In this document: piece after piece, positions 17,220-26,202 of the stretch
How positions within the stretch are numbered: the first letter of the stretch is position 1
Layout: every line of letters begins with the position of its first letter
From: an uncultured Modestobacter sp.
GTDB taxonomy: Bacteria > Actinomycetota > Actinomycetes > Mycobacteriales > Geodermatophilaceae
Length of the DNA: 64,000 nucleotides
Assembly: GCF_947486615.1 (NCBI RefSeq)
Contig: NZ_CANKUD010000004.1
Coordinates: 310,001 to 374,000, forward strand
Direction: 5' to 3'
The notes under the pieces: generated by a model
Told to the model about the DNA's origin: nothing
Seen by the model: only the letters and a program-made list of their open reading frames with translations
Databases searched by the model: none
Translations under genes and position numbers: made by a program

Positions 17220-17732
17220 TCACTGGTCGTTGAGGTGGCGGAGGAGGGTCTCGCCGATGTCCTGCATGGCGGCGACCTGCGCCGGGCTGAGCTGGTCGAA
17301 CAGGTGGGTGCGCACGCTCGCCACGTGCACCGGTGCGGCGCCCTCCAAGGCGGCGAACCCCTCGTCGGTGAGGACGGCGAGCTGGCCGCGGCCGTCCTCG
17401 GCGCAGACCTGCCGGCGTACCCAGCCGCGCTCCTCGAGCCGGGAGACGGCGTGCGAGAGCCGGCTGCGGGAGGACAGGCACCGCTCGGCGAGCTCGCTCA
17501 TCCGCAGCTGCCGGCCCTCGGTCTCCGACAGCTGCACGAGGATCTCGTAGTACGCGTGCGAGATGCCGGTCTGCCGGGTCAGCTCGCGGTCCAGCCGGTC
17601 GTCCAGCAGCATCCAGCTGTAGAGCCAGGCACGCCAGGCATGCTGTTCGGCAGCGTCCAGCCAGCGCGGCTCGGCAGCCGCCGGGGTGTCGCCGCCCGCC
17701 GTCGGTGCGGCGGACGACACGTCACTCGTCAT
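17220..17732 (-). CDS. MarR-family transcriptional regulator
   Basis: Winged-helix regulator of 170 residues. The HTH runs from LRMSELAERCLSSRSRLSHAVSRLEERGWVRR and the wing follows (CAEDGRGQLAVLTDEG). It has a Ser/Ala/Pro-rich N-terminal extension before the first helix. It is divergent from the YceI gene; the 90-bp gap contains two copies of TCAA-N4-TCAAC. This arrangement suggests it represses or activates yceI and itself. Ligand unknown. Confidence 0.9.
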   Translation of the reverse strand: MTSDVSSAAPTAGGDTPAAAEPRWLDAAEQHAWRAWLYSWMLLDDRLDRELTRQTGISHAYYEILVQLSETEGRQLRMSELAERCLSSRSRLSHAVSRLEERGWVRRQVCAEDGRGQLAVLTDEGFAALEGAAPVHVASVRTHLFDQLSPAQVAAMQDIGETLLRHLNDQ

Positions 17733-17757
17733 GTGGACGAGGGTACTGGCGGAATAC

Positions 17758-17807
17758 TCAAGTCTTCAACTACGCTACGGTCCGACGCAGGCAGTCAAAC
17801 GCTCAAC
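17758..17807. promoter_or_regulatory. Pair of TCAA-N4-TCAAC motifs in the MarR/YceI gap
   Basis: TCAAGTCTTCAAC at 17758-17770 and TCAAACGCTCAAC at 17795-17807. The two are direct repeats whose starts are 37 bp apart, in an unusually AT-rich stretch of this genome. The second ends 15 bases before the YceI start. They are candidate binding sites, not proven. Confidence 0.4.
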
Positions 17808-17822
17808 CACTTGGAGTCCGCC

Positions 17823-18380
17823 ATGGCCAGCACCACCCAGATCCCCGGTTACGTCGTCGGCACGTGGGACATCGACGCGTCGCACTCGACCGTCGGCTTC
17901 TCCGTCCGCCACATGATGGTCAGCAAGGTGCGCGGCTACTTCCGTGAGTTCTCCGGAGAGATCGTCACCGCCGCCGACCCGTCGCTGTCCACCGTGCACG
18001 CCAAGATCGACATGGACTCGATCGACACGCGCCAGGAGCAGCGGGACGCGCACATCAAGTCGGCCGACTTCTTCGACGTCGGCAACCACACCGTGATGGA
18101 GTTCCGCTCCACCGGTGTGCGCAACAAGGGCGAGGACTGGGTCGTCGAGGGCGACCTGACGATCAAGGGCATCACCAAGCCGGTCACCCTGGCCCTGGAG
18201 CTCAACGGCTTCGGCCCGGACGCCTACGGCGGCACGCGCGCCGGCTTCTCCGGCAAGACCTCCATCTCCCGCAAGGAGTACGGCGTCGACATCGACATGC
18301 CGATGGACGGCGGCGGCGTCGTCGTCGGCGACAAGATCGACGTCGAGCTCGAGATCGAGGCCGTGCTCCGCGCCTCCTGA
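17823..18380 (+). CDS. YceI-family protein
   Basis: Lipocalin-like beta-barrel protein of 185 residues that binds a long isoprenoid or amphipathic lipid. Family marks are GTWDIDASHSTVGFSVRHMMVSKVRGYF, the DIDARQEQRDAHIKSADFFD-like helix region (here SIDTRQEQRDAHIKSADFF), and EGDLTIKGITKPVTL. There is no signal peptide, as in many actinobacterial YceI proteins, so it is probably cytoplasmic. The ATG at 17823 is chosen because the domain starts at once. A strong terminator follows. The divergent MarR protein is its likely regulator. Confidence 0.93.
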   Translation: MASTTQIPGYVVGTWDIDASHSTVGFSVRHMMVSKVRGYFREFSGEIVTAADPSLSTVHAKIDMDSIDTRQEQRDAHIKSADFFDVGNHTVMEFRSTGVRNKGEDWVVEGDLTIKGITKPVTLALELNGFGPDAYGGTRAGFSGKTSISRKEYGVDIDMPMDGGGVVVGDKIDVELEIEAVLRAS

Positions 18381-18426
18381 TGACGCAGCCCGCCCTCCTC
18401 GGGGCGGGCACGTCTCGCGACTGACT

Positions 18427-18459
18427 CGAGGGCCCCGGCGCACCGCGCCGGGGCCCTCG
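18427..18459 (+). terminator. Strong hairpin terminator after yceI
   Basis: Perfect 15-base arms (CGAGGGCCCCGGCGC and its complement) around ACC, 47 bases after the YceI stop. A smaller GCCCGCCC/GGGCGGGC hairpin precedes it at about 18388-18409. Confidence 0.8.
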
Positions 18460-18535
18460 GTGCGTCCGGGAACTGCCAGCGAACTCACAGCCGGCGTGCG
18501 GGAACCACAGCGCCGCCGCGCAGGACAGTGACGGC

Positions 18536-19012
18536 GTGCAGACCATCCGCCCGTGGGCCGCGACCGCCGCCCGGCTGCTGCTCGGCGTCGTGTTCATCGT
18601 CGCCGGCGCGCTCAAGCTCCCCGACCCGGCGGCCGCCGAGCGGGCGGTGCGCGCCTACCGGCTGCTGCCCGAGGCGCTGGTCAGCCCGGTCGCCTTCGGC
18701 CTCCCGGTGCTGGAGATCGCCGTCGGCCTCGCCCTGCTCGCCGGGGTGTTCGTCCGGACGGCGGCGATCGCCTCGGCGGTGCTGATGGTGGTGTTCCTCG
18801 TCGGCGTGGGCTCGGCCTGGGCCCGCGGGCTGCAGATCGACTGCGGCTGCTTCGGCGGCGGCGGGGAGGTCGCCGCCGAGGACACCGGATACCCCGGCGA
18901 GATCGCCCGGGACACCGCACTGCTGCTGGTCGCCCTGGCCCTGGCCTGGTGGCCCTCCTCCCGGCTGGCGCTGGGTTCCCCCGAACGAACGGAGCACGTC
19001 GATGTCCGGTGA
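18536..19012 (+). CDS. MauE/DoxX-family membrane protein
   Basis: Four-helix membrane protein of 158 residues. The first helix (TAARLLLGVVFIVAGALKL) and the loop LQIDCGCFGGGGEV with two cysteines are typical of the MauE branch of the DoxX superfamily, which pairs with thioredoxin-fold proteins in disulphide chemistry. GTG start. It overlaps the downstream DsbA-like gene by 11 bp, so the two are co-translated. It probably passes electrons to or from that partner, by analogy with VKOR or DsbB; this is inference. Confidence 0.85.
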   Translation: MQTIRPWAATAARLLLGVVFIVAGALKLPDPAAAERAVRAYRLLPEALVSPVAFGLPVLEIAVGLALLAGVFVRTAAIASAVLMVVFLVGVGSAWARGLQIDCGCFGGGGEVAAEDTGYPGEIARDTALLLVALALAWWPSSRLALGSPERTEHVDVR

Positions 19013-19772
19013 GTCCAAGCGCGCGGCCGCCCGCCAGCGGATCGCGGAGAAGCGCGCCGCCGAGACGGCCGCCCGGGCGGCCGCCGAGCGCCGCCGCCGG
19101 ACCGTGCTCGGCGGGGTCGTCGCCGCCGCGGTGCTGGTCATCGCCCTGGTGGTCGTCTTCGTCGTCCAGTCCTCCCGGACGTCGACCGACGCCGACGCCG
19201 CCGCCCCGGCCGGCACCGTCGCGGACGGGACGGCGTTCCCGGTCGGCCAGGCCGACGCCCCGGTCACGGTGAGCGTGTACGCGGACTTCCAGTGCCCGGT
19301 CTGCCAGCGCTTCGAGGAGATCAACGGGGACACCCTGGAGCAGCTGGTCGCCGACGGGCAGATCACCCTCGAGTACCGCCCGATCGCGATCCTGGACCGC
19401 TTCTCCACCACCGACTACTCCACCCGCGCGCTCAACGCGGCCGCCGTCGTGGCCGACAAGGCCGGGATCGACGCGTTCGTGCAGTTCTCCGACCTGCTGT
19501 TCGCGAACCAGCCGGAGGAGGGCGGCGAGGGTCTGTCCGACGACCAGCTGATCGAGTACGCCGCCCAGGCCGGCGCCACCGGGGAGGCTGTGGAGCAGGG
19601 GATCACCGACCTGCGGTTCGAGGACTGGGTCGCGGACGTCACCGAGGCGTCGAGCCAGGCCGACGTGAACGCCACCCCGACCGTCCTGGTCGACGGCGAG
19701 CCGCTGGACAACACCACCCAGCTGACCCCGGAGGGCATCACCGCCGCCGTCGAGGCCGCCGCCCAGGGCTGA
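19002..19772 (+). CDS. membrane-anchored DsbA-like thiol-disulphide oxidoreductase
   Basis: Protein of 256 residues. A charged, Ala/Arg-rich cytoplasmic N-terminus (about 1-34) leads to one membrane helix (35-55) and an extracytoplasmic DsbA-type thioredoxin domain. The active site CPVC is at 98-101 (YADFQCPVCQRFEE) and the cis-Pro loop is VNATPTVLVDG. It should form or shuffle disulphides in exported proteins. It overlaps the MauE-like gene upstream, giving a two-gene redox unit. Confidence 0.92.
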   Translation: MSGESKRAAARQRIAEKRAAETAARAAAERRRRTVLGGVVAAAVLVIALVVVFVVQSSRTSTDADAAAPAGTVADGTAFPVGQADAPVTVSVYADFQCPVCQRFEEINGDTLEQLVADGQITLEYRPIAILDRFSTTDYSTRALNAAAVVADKAGIDAFVQFSDLLFANQPEEGGEGLSDDQLIEYAAQAGATGEAVEQGITDLRFEDWVADVTEASSQADVNATPTVLVDGEPLDNTTQLTPEGITAAVEAAAQG

Positions 19773-19814
19773 CGTCCCCCCGCGGGCGCGGCCGGTCGGG
19801 CAGGCTCACCGGCC

Positions 19815-21131
19815 GTGACCGACGAGCCGCCCCGCTGGGCCCGCCACCTGGGCGTCGCACTGCTGGTCGTCGGCCTCCTGCTGGCGACGTCCGCCGGTCT
19901 GTCGGCCGGGCAGTACACCCCGAGCTGGTTCGACCCGGACGACCCGCTGGGGTGCGCGACCGGCGCGGGTGGGTGCGGTCCGGACGGTCCCGAGGCGGCG
20001 CTGCAGGGACTGTGGTGGTGGGCCGGCGCAGGTGTGTTCCTCGCCGTGGTGGGCGTCGCGCTGGTGGTCCGGACGCTGGACGGCACGCCGCGCGGCGCCC
20101 CGGACCGCCGGCTGCCCGCGGTGGTGCACGCACTCGGCGCAGCAGCGCTGGTCCCGCTGCTGCTGGTCGCGCTCGTCCTGCCCGCCTTCCTCCTGCTCCT
20201 CGCCGCCGGCTCGGCACACGTGCTGGTGGGGATGCTGCTGGCCGGCTGGCTGCTGGAGTCGACCGTCCTCCACCTGCTCGACGGGGCGATCGGGGAGGTC
20301 GGCACGTCCTCCCGTGGGAGGGCGGCGGCCGCGCTGGCGGCCAGCGGCCTCGCCGTCGGCGTCACCGCCGCAGAGCTGGTGCGCGACCCGGTCCGGTTCG
20401 ACCGGTCGCTGCTGCTCGGGCACATGGCGGCCGTCGCGCTGGCGGTGCTGCTCGTCCGCTTCCTCGCCGCGCCGGGAGCTGCCGGCGCACGGGCCCGGGG
20501 CGTGGGTGCCGGTGCAGCCGCGGCTCTGGCGGTGGTCGCGCTCGTCCTCGTCCCGATCTCCGACGACCGGGCGGTGGAGCGCGGGCAGCCGGTCGCGATC
20601 GCCCCGACGCCCGCGCCGACGCCCGCGCCGGAGCCGAGCCCGGCACCGGTCCCGCCCGCCCCGACGCCGGAACCGACACCGGAGCCGGTGGTGGCCGACC
20701 AGCCCTGCGCGCAGTCCGACCTCACCTTCCGGGTCGGCGGGTTCGACGCGGCGATGGGCGCGCGGGCGGCCGCGCTGGAGGCGACCAACACCGGGCCGAC
20801 GTCCTGCTGGCTGGAGGGGGTGCCGGTCGTCGTGCTGCTGCAGGACGGCCGGCCGCTCGCCCTGCAGGTGGGGCCGGGGGAGACCCCGGAGGGGACGCCC
20901 GCCGAGGCGCAGCGGGTCGGCGTCGCTCCCGGCGGTTCCGCCGTCGCGCTGCTCACCTGGCGCAGCTACGGCGGCTGGGCCGACCTGGCGACCCCGCAGG
21001 CGGTGACCGTCGCGCTGGACGCCTCGACCACGCTGGTCGCCGCCGAGCTGGAGGGTGGGGGAGCGGCCCCGTTCGACATCGCCGACGGCGGCGCGTGGGG
21101 GATCGCCCCGTGGGCCCCGCCCTGGAGCTGA
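19815..21131 (+). CDS. multi-TM protein with C-terminal DUF4232 domain
   Basis: Protein of 438 residues. About seven hydrophobic segments occupy residues 10-250. A Pro/Thr/Ala/Glu-rich linker (about 258-292, many APTP and EPTP units) follows, then an extracytoplasmic beta-sandwich of the DUF4232 type (CAQSDLTFRVGGFDAAMGARAAALEATNTGPTSC). The two cysteines probably form a disulphide, which fits the DsbA-like gene 42 bp upstream. Function unknown; DUF4232 is usually found in exported actinobacterial lipoproteins, so fusion to a membrane bundle is less usual. GTG start. Confidence 0.75.
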   Translation: MTDEPPRWARHLGVALLVVGLLLATSAGLSAGQYTPSWFDPDDPLGCATGAGGCGPDGPEAALQGLWWWAGAGVFLAVVGVALVVRTLDGTPRGAPDRRLPAVVHALGAAALVPLLLVALVLPAFLLLLAAGSAHVLVGMLLAGWLLESTVLHLLDGAIGEVGTSSRGRAAAALAASGLAVGVTAAELVRDPVRFDRSLLLGHMAAVALAVLLVRFLAAPGAAGARARGVGAGAAAALAVVALVLVPISDDRAVERGQPVAIAPTPAPTPAPEPSPAPVPPAPTPEPTPEPVVADQPCAQSDLTFRVGGFDAAMGARAAALEATNTGPTSCWLEGVPVVVLLQDGRPLALQVGPGETPEGTPAEAQRVGVAPGGSAVALLTWRSYGGWADLATPQAVTVALDASTTLVAAELEGGGAAPFDIADGGAWGIAPWAPPWS

Positions 21132-21161
21132 CCGCCCTGGAGCTGACCGGCTGGAGCTGAC
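21122..21161 (+). repeat. Three short direct repeats at the end of the DUF4232 gene
   Basis: The unit TGGAGCTGACCG occurs three times in about 40 bases, the first containing the stop codon of the DUF4232 gene. Probably a small local duplication. Confidence 0.7.
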
Positions 21162-21201
21162 CGTCCCGACGCCGGCCCGGCGCGCTGGGACACTGGGTGC
21201 C

Positions 21202-21540
21202 ATGTCGTCCTCCACCCTCGCCCGCGTGCAGACCCGTCTCCCGTCGGCCGTCCCGGTGGCCGTGGGGCTGGCCGCCGGCTTCGGCATCGCCCAGGGCACC
21301 GGTGTGCGCGCCCTCGGTGGGATCGTGTTCGCCGCCGGCGGCCTGGCGGCGGGCTGGCTCTGGTACCGCCGGCGCGGCCTGGCCGTGGCCGCCGGGCTCG
21401 CGGTCGCCTACGTCGCCGCGTTCGTGCTCGCCCACGTGCTGGCCATCGGCGTCGGCTGGCCGGCCTGGCTGGCCGTCGGGCTGGTGACGGTGCTGGCCGC
21501 GGCGCTGTCCTGGGTGGTGGCCGACCGCGGGTCGGTCTGA
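21202..21540 (+). CDS. small membrane protein
   Basis: Hypothetical protein of 112 residues with three or four hydrophobic helices (for example VPVAVGLAAGFGIAQ and LAVAAGLAVAYVAAFVLAHV) and a WLWYRRRG loop. No family is recognised. ATG at 21202 is chosen; the frame is open further upstream through the end of the previous gene. It lies 70 bp after the DUF4232 gene on the same strand, so it may be in the same transcript. Confidence 0.65.
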   Translation: MSSSTLARVQTRLPSAVPVAVGLAAGFGIAQGTGVRALGGIVFAAGGLAAGWLWYRRRGLAVAAGLAVAYVAAFVLAHVLAIGVGWPAWLAVGLVTVLAAALSWVVADRGSV

Positions 21541-21739
21541 GTCCTCGGTCCAGTGTCTCGTCCCGAGCCTGCGGGGGATGAGGGGCCCGAGGTCCCCCCA
21601 GAGTGGGGGACCGGTCACAGCCGGCCGGTCGGGGGCCCGCCGTCCCCTACCATGGGAAGGTCTCGGCCGCCTGGGCCGTTACGACTGTCGCGCGCCGTAG
21701 CGCGCAGACCCCCCACGCGATCCCGAGGTGCCTCTCCGC

Positions 21740-23629
21740 ATGCCCACCCGCAACGACCTGCGCAACGTGGCGATCATCGCCCACGTCGACCACGGCAAGA
21801 CGACCCTGGTCGACGCCCTGCTCCGGCAGGCCGGTGCCCTGGGCCGCGCCAAGGGCGAGGGAACCGACAACGACTCCACGCAGGACCGGGTCATGGACTC
21901 GATGGACCTGGAGCGCGAGCGCGGGATCACCATCCTCGCCAAGAACACCGCGATCCACCTGCACGACGACGACGGCAACCCCGTGGTCGTCAACATCGTC
22001 GACACCCCCGGCCACGCCGACTTCGGTGGCGAGGTGGAGCGCGCGCTGTCGATGGTGGACGGCGTGGTGCTGCTCGTCGACGCCTCCGAGGGCCCGCTGC
22101 CGCAGACCCGCTTCGTGCTGCGCAAGGCACTGGGCAAGGGGATGCCGGTCATCCTCGCGGTCAACAAGACCGACCGCGGTGACGCCCGCATCGAGGAGGT
22201 CGTCGACGAGACCTACGAGCTGTTCATGGAGCTGCTCGAGGACGCCGGCCTGCCCGCGGAGACGCTCGAGTTCCCGATCGTCTACTGCAACGGCCGCACC
22301 GGCCAGGCCTCGCTGAACAAGCCGGAGAACGGCACCGTCCCGGACAGCCCCGACCTCGGTCCGCTGGTCAAGACGCTGCTGGACACCGTCCCGGCGCCGG
22401 AGTACGACGCCGAGGAGCCGCTGCGCGCGCAGGTCACCAACCTCGACGCCTCGCCGTTCCTCGGCCGGCTCGCCCTGCTGCGCATCCACTCCGGTGAGAT
22501 GAAGCGCGGTCAGCAGGTGGCCTGGTGCAAGGCCGACGGCACGATCACCCGCACCAAGATCACCGAGCTGCTGGTCACCGAGGGCCTCACCCGCACCCCG
22601 GCCGAGAGCGCCGGCCCCGGCGACCTGATCGCCATCGCCGGCATCGAGGACATCATGATCGGCGACACCCTCGCCGACCCGAACGACCCGCGCCCGCTGC
22701 CGGCGATCACCGTCGACGAGCCGTCGATCTCGATCACCATCGGCATCAACACCTCGCCGATCTCGGGCAAGAGCGGCAAGAAGCTCACCGCCCGGCTGAT
22801 CAAGAACCGCCTCGACCAGGAGCTGGTCGGCAACGTCTCGGTGCGGATGCTGCCCACCGAGCGTCCGGACACCTGGGAGATGCAGGGTCGCGGCGAGCTG
22901 GCCCTGGCCATCCTCGTCGAGCAGCTGCGCCGCGAGGAGTTCGAGCTCACCGTCGGCCGCCCGCAGGTGGTCACCAAGGAGATCGACGGCAAGCTGCACG
23001 AGCCGGTCGAGCGGGTCACCATCGACACCCCGGGTGAGTACGTCGGCACCCTGACCCAGGCGCTCGCCGTCCGGCGCGGTCGGCTGGAGAACCTGGTGCA
23101 CCACGACACCGGCTGGGCGCGGATGGAGTACATCGTCCCCTCGCGTGGCCTGATCGGGTTCCGCACCGAGTTCCTCACCGAGACCCGGGGCACCGGCGTG
23201 CTGAACCACAACCTCGAGGGCTACGAGCCGTGGCTGGGCGACATGCGCGCCCGTCCGACCGGCTCGCTGGTCGCCGACCGCAGCGGTGTGGCGACGACCT
23301 ACTCGATGTTCTCCCTGCAGGAGCGCGGCCAGATGATGGTCGAGCCCGGCACCGAGGTGTACGAGGGCATGATCGTCGGGGAGAACTCCCGTCCCGACGA
23401 CATGGACGTCAACATCACCAAGGAGAAGAAGCTCACCAACATGCGCAAGTCCACCTCCGAGGAGCTGGAGCGGCTCATCCCGCCGCGCCTGCTCAACCTG
23501 GAGCAGGCACTGGAGTTCTGTGCCGAGGACGAGTGCGTGGAGGTCACCCCGGGCGCCGTGCGCGTGCGCAAGGTGGAGCTGGACCAGACGGTCCGCGGTC
23601 GGTCCAAGAACCGGAAGCCCAAGCCGTGA
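21740..23629 (+). CDS. typA: ribosome-associated GTPase TypA/BipA
   Basis: Translational GTPase of 629 residues that binds the ribosome and aids large-subunit assembly under stress. GTPase motifs: [12 protein letters not shown] (G1), RGITI (G2), [14 protein letters not shown] (G3), NKTDR (G4). Domain II and V-like EF-G folds follow, with the TypA-specific C-terminal part ([32 protein letters not shown]). The ATG at 21740 has GAGGTG about 11 bases upstream; a GTG at 21728 is an alternative. A hairpin terminator follows, so it appears to be single. Confidence 0.97.
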   Translation: MPTRNDLRNVAIIAHVDHGKTTLVDALLRQAGALGRAKGEGTDNDSTQDRVMDSMDLERERGITILAKNTAIHLHDDDGNPVVVNIVDTPGHADFGGEVERALSMVDGVVLLVDASEGPLPQTRFVLRKALGKGMPVILAVNKTDRGDARIEEVVDETYELFMELLEDAGLPAETLEFPIVYCNGRTGQASLNKPENGTVPDSPDLGPLVKTLLDTVPAPEYDAEEPLRAQVTNLDASPFLGRLALLRIHSGEMKRGQQVAWCKADGTITRTKITELLVTEGLTRTPAESAGPGDLIAIAGIEDIMIGDTLADPNDPRPLPAITVDEPSISITIGINTSPISGKSGKKLTARLIKNRLDQELVGNVSVRMLPTERPDTWEMQGRGELALAILVEQLRREEFELTVGRPQVVTKEIDGKLHEPVERVTIDTPGEYVGTLTQALAVRRGRLENLVHHDTGWARMEYIVPSRGLIGFRTEFLTETRGTGVLNHNLEGYEPWLGDMRARPTGSLVADRSGVATTYSMFSLQERGQMMVEPGTEVYEGMIVGENSRPDDMDVNITKEKKLTNMRKSTSEELERLIPPRLLNLEQALEFCAEDECVEVTPGAVRVRKVELDQTVRGRSKNRKPKP

Positions 23630-23723
23630 GCAAGGACCCCGCTGCCCCCCACGCCTCGCAGGCTCGGCGCGGGCCCCTGCAGCGGGGCCGGGATCTGACC
23701 GCAGGTTCCTGAGCAACGTCAGC

Positions 23724-23761
23724 CGAATGCCGTCGTCCCTTCCGGGGGGCGGCGGCGTTCG
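23724..23761 (+). terminator. Hairpin terminator after typA
   Basis: A 16-base stem with three G-U pairs (CGAATGCCGTCGTCCC against GGGGCGGCGGCGTTCG) about 95 bases after the typA stop. Confidence 0.65.
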
Positions 23762-24002
23762 TCGTCTCGGGACGACACGCGCACCAGGACTGCTGAGACG
23801 GGTGGGGTGCGTGTGTCATGAGTTGCCGTCCGATCACGGATCGTGATGACCGGCCGGTCGTGTCGATGAGTGGTGCGAGGCTTCCTCGTGGCGCGCCGGG
23901 GTGTCGCACCCGCGGTCGTACGTTCCGGTCCGGAGAGGTGTGCTCGGCTGGGGAAGGCCGAGGACACCTGGGGGACGGGCGCGAGAGGTGGTCGGGGAAC
24001 CG
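23762..24002. other. Gap without a gene, typA to DUF5994 gene
   Basis: No coding pattern is seen on either strand. It contains a small palindrome ATCACG-GAT-CGTGAT at 23833-23847 and presumably the promoter of the DUF5994 gene. Confidence 0.5.
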
Positions 24003-24479
24003 ATGACGGTCCAGCGAGCAGCAGGTTTCCGGAACGGGATCGACGTGCGGGTGCGGTTGCGCCCGGCGACGGCCGCGACCGACGGCACGTTCGACGGGGC
24101 GTGGTGGCCGCGCAGCCGGCTGCTGTCGGTCGAGCTGCCCGAGCTGGTCGCGGCGCTGGACAGCCTCGGCGTTCGGATCGACCGCTTCACCTACGCCGTG
24201 GGTGCCTGGGACGAGGCGCCGGCCCGCAAGGTGCTGATCGGCGGCCGGACCGTGCGCACCGGCGGGTTCGCCAGCATGGACCAGCAGCTGGTCTCGCTCA
24301 CCGTCGACGACGAGCGCCGGGTGGACCTGCTGGTCGTGCCCCCGGAGGCCGACGCGCTGACCGGCGTCCGTGCGCTGCGGCTGGCCGGGCTGCGCGAGGA
24401 CACCACCTCGCAGCGCGGGCTGGCCACTGCCGGCTCCCGGTCGCAGGTCGTCCCGCTCGCCGGCGTCCGCGCCGGCTGA
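24003..24479 (+). CDS. DUF5994 family protein
   Basis: Cytosolic protein of 158 residues of unknown function. It fits the DUF5994 pattern: an RVRLRPATA-type opening, DGTFDGAWWPRSRLLSVELPELV, a central DRFTYAVGAWDEAPARKVLIGG, and LLVVPPEADALTG near the end. ATG at 24003. It is convergent with the P-loop protein that follows. This family is common in mycobacteria and other Actinobacteria, with no assigned activity. Confidence 0.8.
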   Translation: MTVQRAAGFRNGIDVRVRLRPATAATDGTFDGAWWPRSRLLSVELPELVAALDSLGVRIDRFTYAVGAWDEAPARKVLIGGRTVRTGGFASMDQQLVSLTVDDERRVDLLVVPPEADALTGVRALRLAGLREDTTSQRGLATAGSRSQVVPLAGVRAG

Positions 24480-24494
24480 GCGAGGGGGCCGGCG

Positions 24495-25061
24495 CTACGC
24501 CACCCCGCACAGGGTCTGGCCGGCCCACCGGTCCACCTGCCGCCTGCTGGTGAGCCGGACGACCACCAGGTCCGGGCGCTGCCGTCGCAGGTCGCGCACC
24601 CGTTGGGCGGACTGGTGATGGGTCTGCCAGGCCCAGCGCACGATGTGCTCCGGGTCCGTCAGCACGGTGTGCAGTGGCGGCTCGACGTTGCCGTTCCACA
24701 GCTCCGTCCGGCGCAGGCGCCGGTCCAGCGTCCGGTGCACGACCTGGCCCATCACCAGGGCGCGGCGGAGGTCCAGCCAGACCAGCAGGTCGGTGCGACC
24801 GGCCAGCAGCGGGCGCACCGGCCGGTACTGCCACTCGGTGACCCAGGCCGGCCCGGCGGCGAACTCCCGCACGTCGTCCTCGAACTCGGGGCGGGGCGCC
24901 CAGCCGGGTCCGTGGAACAGCGCGTCCAGCTCCACCCGCGGTAGCCCCAGCACCACGCCGATCCGGGTGGCCAGCGTCGTCTTGCCTGCCCCGGAAGCGC
25001 CCGCGACCAGCACCCGGGCCGGACGCCGGGGGAGGGGGTCGTCCGGTCCCAGCAGCGGCAC
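24495..25061 (-). CDS. P-loop NTPase, adenylate-kinase/shikimate-kinase-like
   Basis: Small kinase-like protein of 188 residues. The Walker A motif GASGAGKTTLATRIG is near residue 22. It is followed by the LPRVELDALFHGPGW segment seen in a group of bacterial DNA topology/AAA-like proteins annotated as adenylate kinase-like, then LLVWLDLRR and a basic lid region. The substrate is unknown. GTG at 25061 is chosen as the nearest start before the P-loop. It is divergent from the epimerase gene. Confidence 0.78.
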   Translation of the reverse strand: MPLLGPDDPLPRRPARVLVAGASGAGKTTLATRIGVVLGLPRVELDALFHGPGWAPRPEFEDDVREFAAGPAWVTEWQYRPVRPLLAGRTDLLVWLDLRRALVMGQVVHRTLDRRLRRTELWNGNVEPPLHTVLTDPEHIVRWAWQTHHQSAQRVRDLRRQRPDLVVVRLTSRRQVDRWAGQTLCGVA

Positions 25062-25169
25062 CGCGCCACGGTAGCGGCCGGGTCGCGCCGGTCGCCGGGC
25101 TGCGCGCGCCGGTTGCGCTGGCAGCGGATCGGCTGGACGGCGGCCCGGTCGCTGCGCTGAGGTCGGGGC

Positions 25170-26144
25170 ATGCGACTCCTGGTCCTCGGCGGTACCCGCT
25201 TCCTCGGCCGGCACGTCGTCACCGCGGCGCTGGCGCGTGGGCACGAGGTGGCGACCCTCACCCGCGGGGTGTCCGGCCCGCCGCCGGTGGGCGCGCGGGT
25301 GCTGATCGGCGACCGCGACGACCCCGCCGCGCTGCCGGCGGCGCTGGACGGCTGGTCGCCGCAGCTGGTGGTGGACACGTCGTGCCAGACCCGGTCCGCG
25401 GCGGAGCACGCGGCGGCGGCCCTCGCCGACGTCGCCGGGTACGCCTTCGTCAGCAGCCTGAACGCCTACCGGAACTGGCCGCCCGGGCCGATCGCCGGGG
25501 AGGGCGAGCCGACCTGGGACACCGACGAGGAGGCCTACGGACCGGACAAGGCGCACGCTGAGCGGGTGCTCTCCGCGGCCCTCGGCGACCGGTTCCTCAC
25601 CGCGCGGGCCGGGCTGATCGTCGGCCCGCACGACCCGCTGTACCGGCTGGGCTGGTGGCTGGACCGGATCGCCGCCGGCGGTCGGGTCGTCGTCCCGGCC
25701 GACTCGCTGGACCAGCCGATCGCGCTGGTCGACGCCCGCGACCTGGCCGGCTGGCTGGTGCAGATGGCCGAGCGTGGCCAGGGCGGGCCGGTGAACGCCA
25801 CCGGGCCGGCCGGCATGACGACGCTGGGCGGGCTGCTGGAGACCTGCCGCGAGGTGACCGGGAGCGACGCCGAGTGGGTGCCGCTGTCCGACGCCGAGCT
25901 GCTCGCCGCCGGCGTCCAGGAGTGGACCCACCTGCCGCTGTGGCTGGCCGCCGGGACGGCGCGCACCGCCTGGAACGTCGACACCACCCGCGCTCGGGAG
26001 CTGGGCCTGCCCTCCCGGCCGGTGCGCGACTCGGTCGCCGACACCTGGGCCTGGATGCGGACCCCCGACCGCCCGCAGCCCCCACCGGGCCGCGAGCTGC
26101 CGGGCCTCCCGCCCGAGCTGGAACGGGCGCTGCTCGCGGGTTGA
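25170..26144 (+). CDS. NAD-dependent epimerase/reductase (extended SDR-like)
   Basis: Rossmann-fold protein of 324 residues. The N-terminal dinucleotide motif is LVLGGTRFLGRHVV, an extended-SDR glycine pattern. The usual YxxxK pair is represented by YGPDKAHAERVL near residue 125. The C-terminal half has the substrate-domain segment LDQPIALVDARDLAGWLV. It may act on a nucleotide sugar or modify a small ligand. A bidirectional terminator follows the stop. Confidence 0.85.
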   Translation: MRLLVLGGTRFLGRHVVTAALARGHEVATLTRGVSGPPPVGARVLIGDRDDPAALPAALDGWSPQLVVDTSCQTRSAAEHAAAALADVAGYAFVSSLNAYRNWPPGPIAGEGEPTWDTDEEAYGPDKAHAERVLSAALGDRFLTARAGLIVGPHDPLYRLGWWLDRIAAGGRVVVPADSLDQPIALVDARDLAGWLVQMAERGQGGPVNATGPAGMTTLGGLLETCREVTGSDAEWVPLSDAELLAAGVQEWTHLPLWLAAGTARTAWNVDTTRARELGLPSRPVRDSVADTWAWMRTPDRPQPPPGRELPGLPPELERALLAG

Positions 26145-26157
26145 CCCGGTCCGGGAA

Positions 26158-26189
26158 GGGTGGAGCCGCCTGCGCGGGCGGCTCCACCC
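26158..26189. terminator. Bidirectional hairpin terminator
   Basis: Perfect 13-base arms (GGGTGGAGCCGCC and complement) lie between convergent genes, 14 bases after the epimerase stop and 14 bases after the stop of the minus-strand methyltransferase. Confidence 0.8.
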
Positions 26190-26202
26190 CTCCCCGGGTG
26201 GC

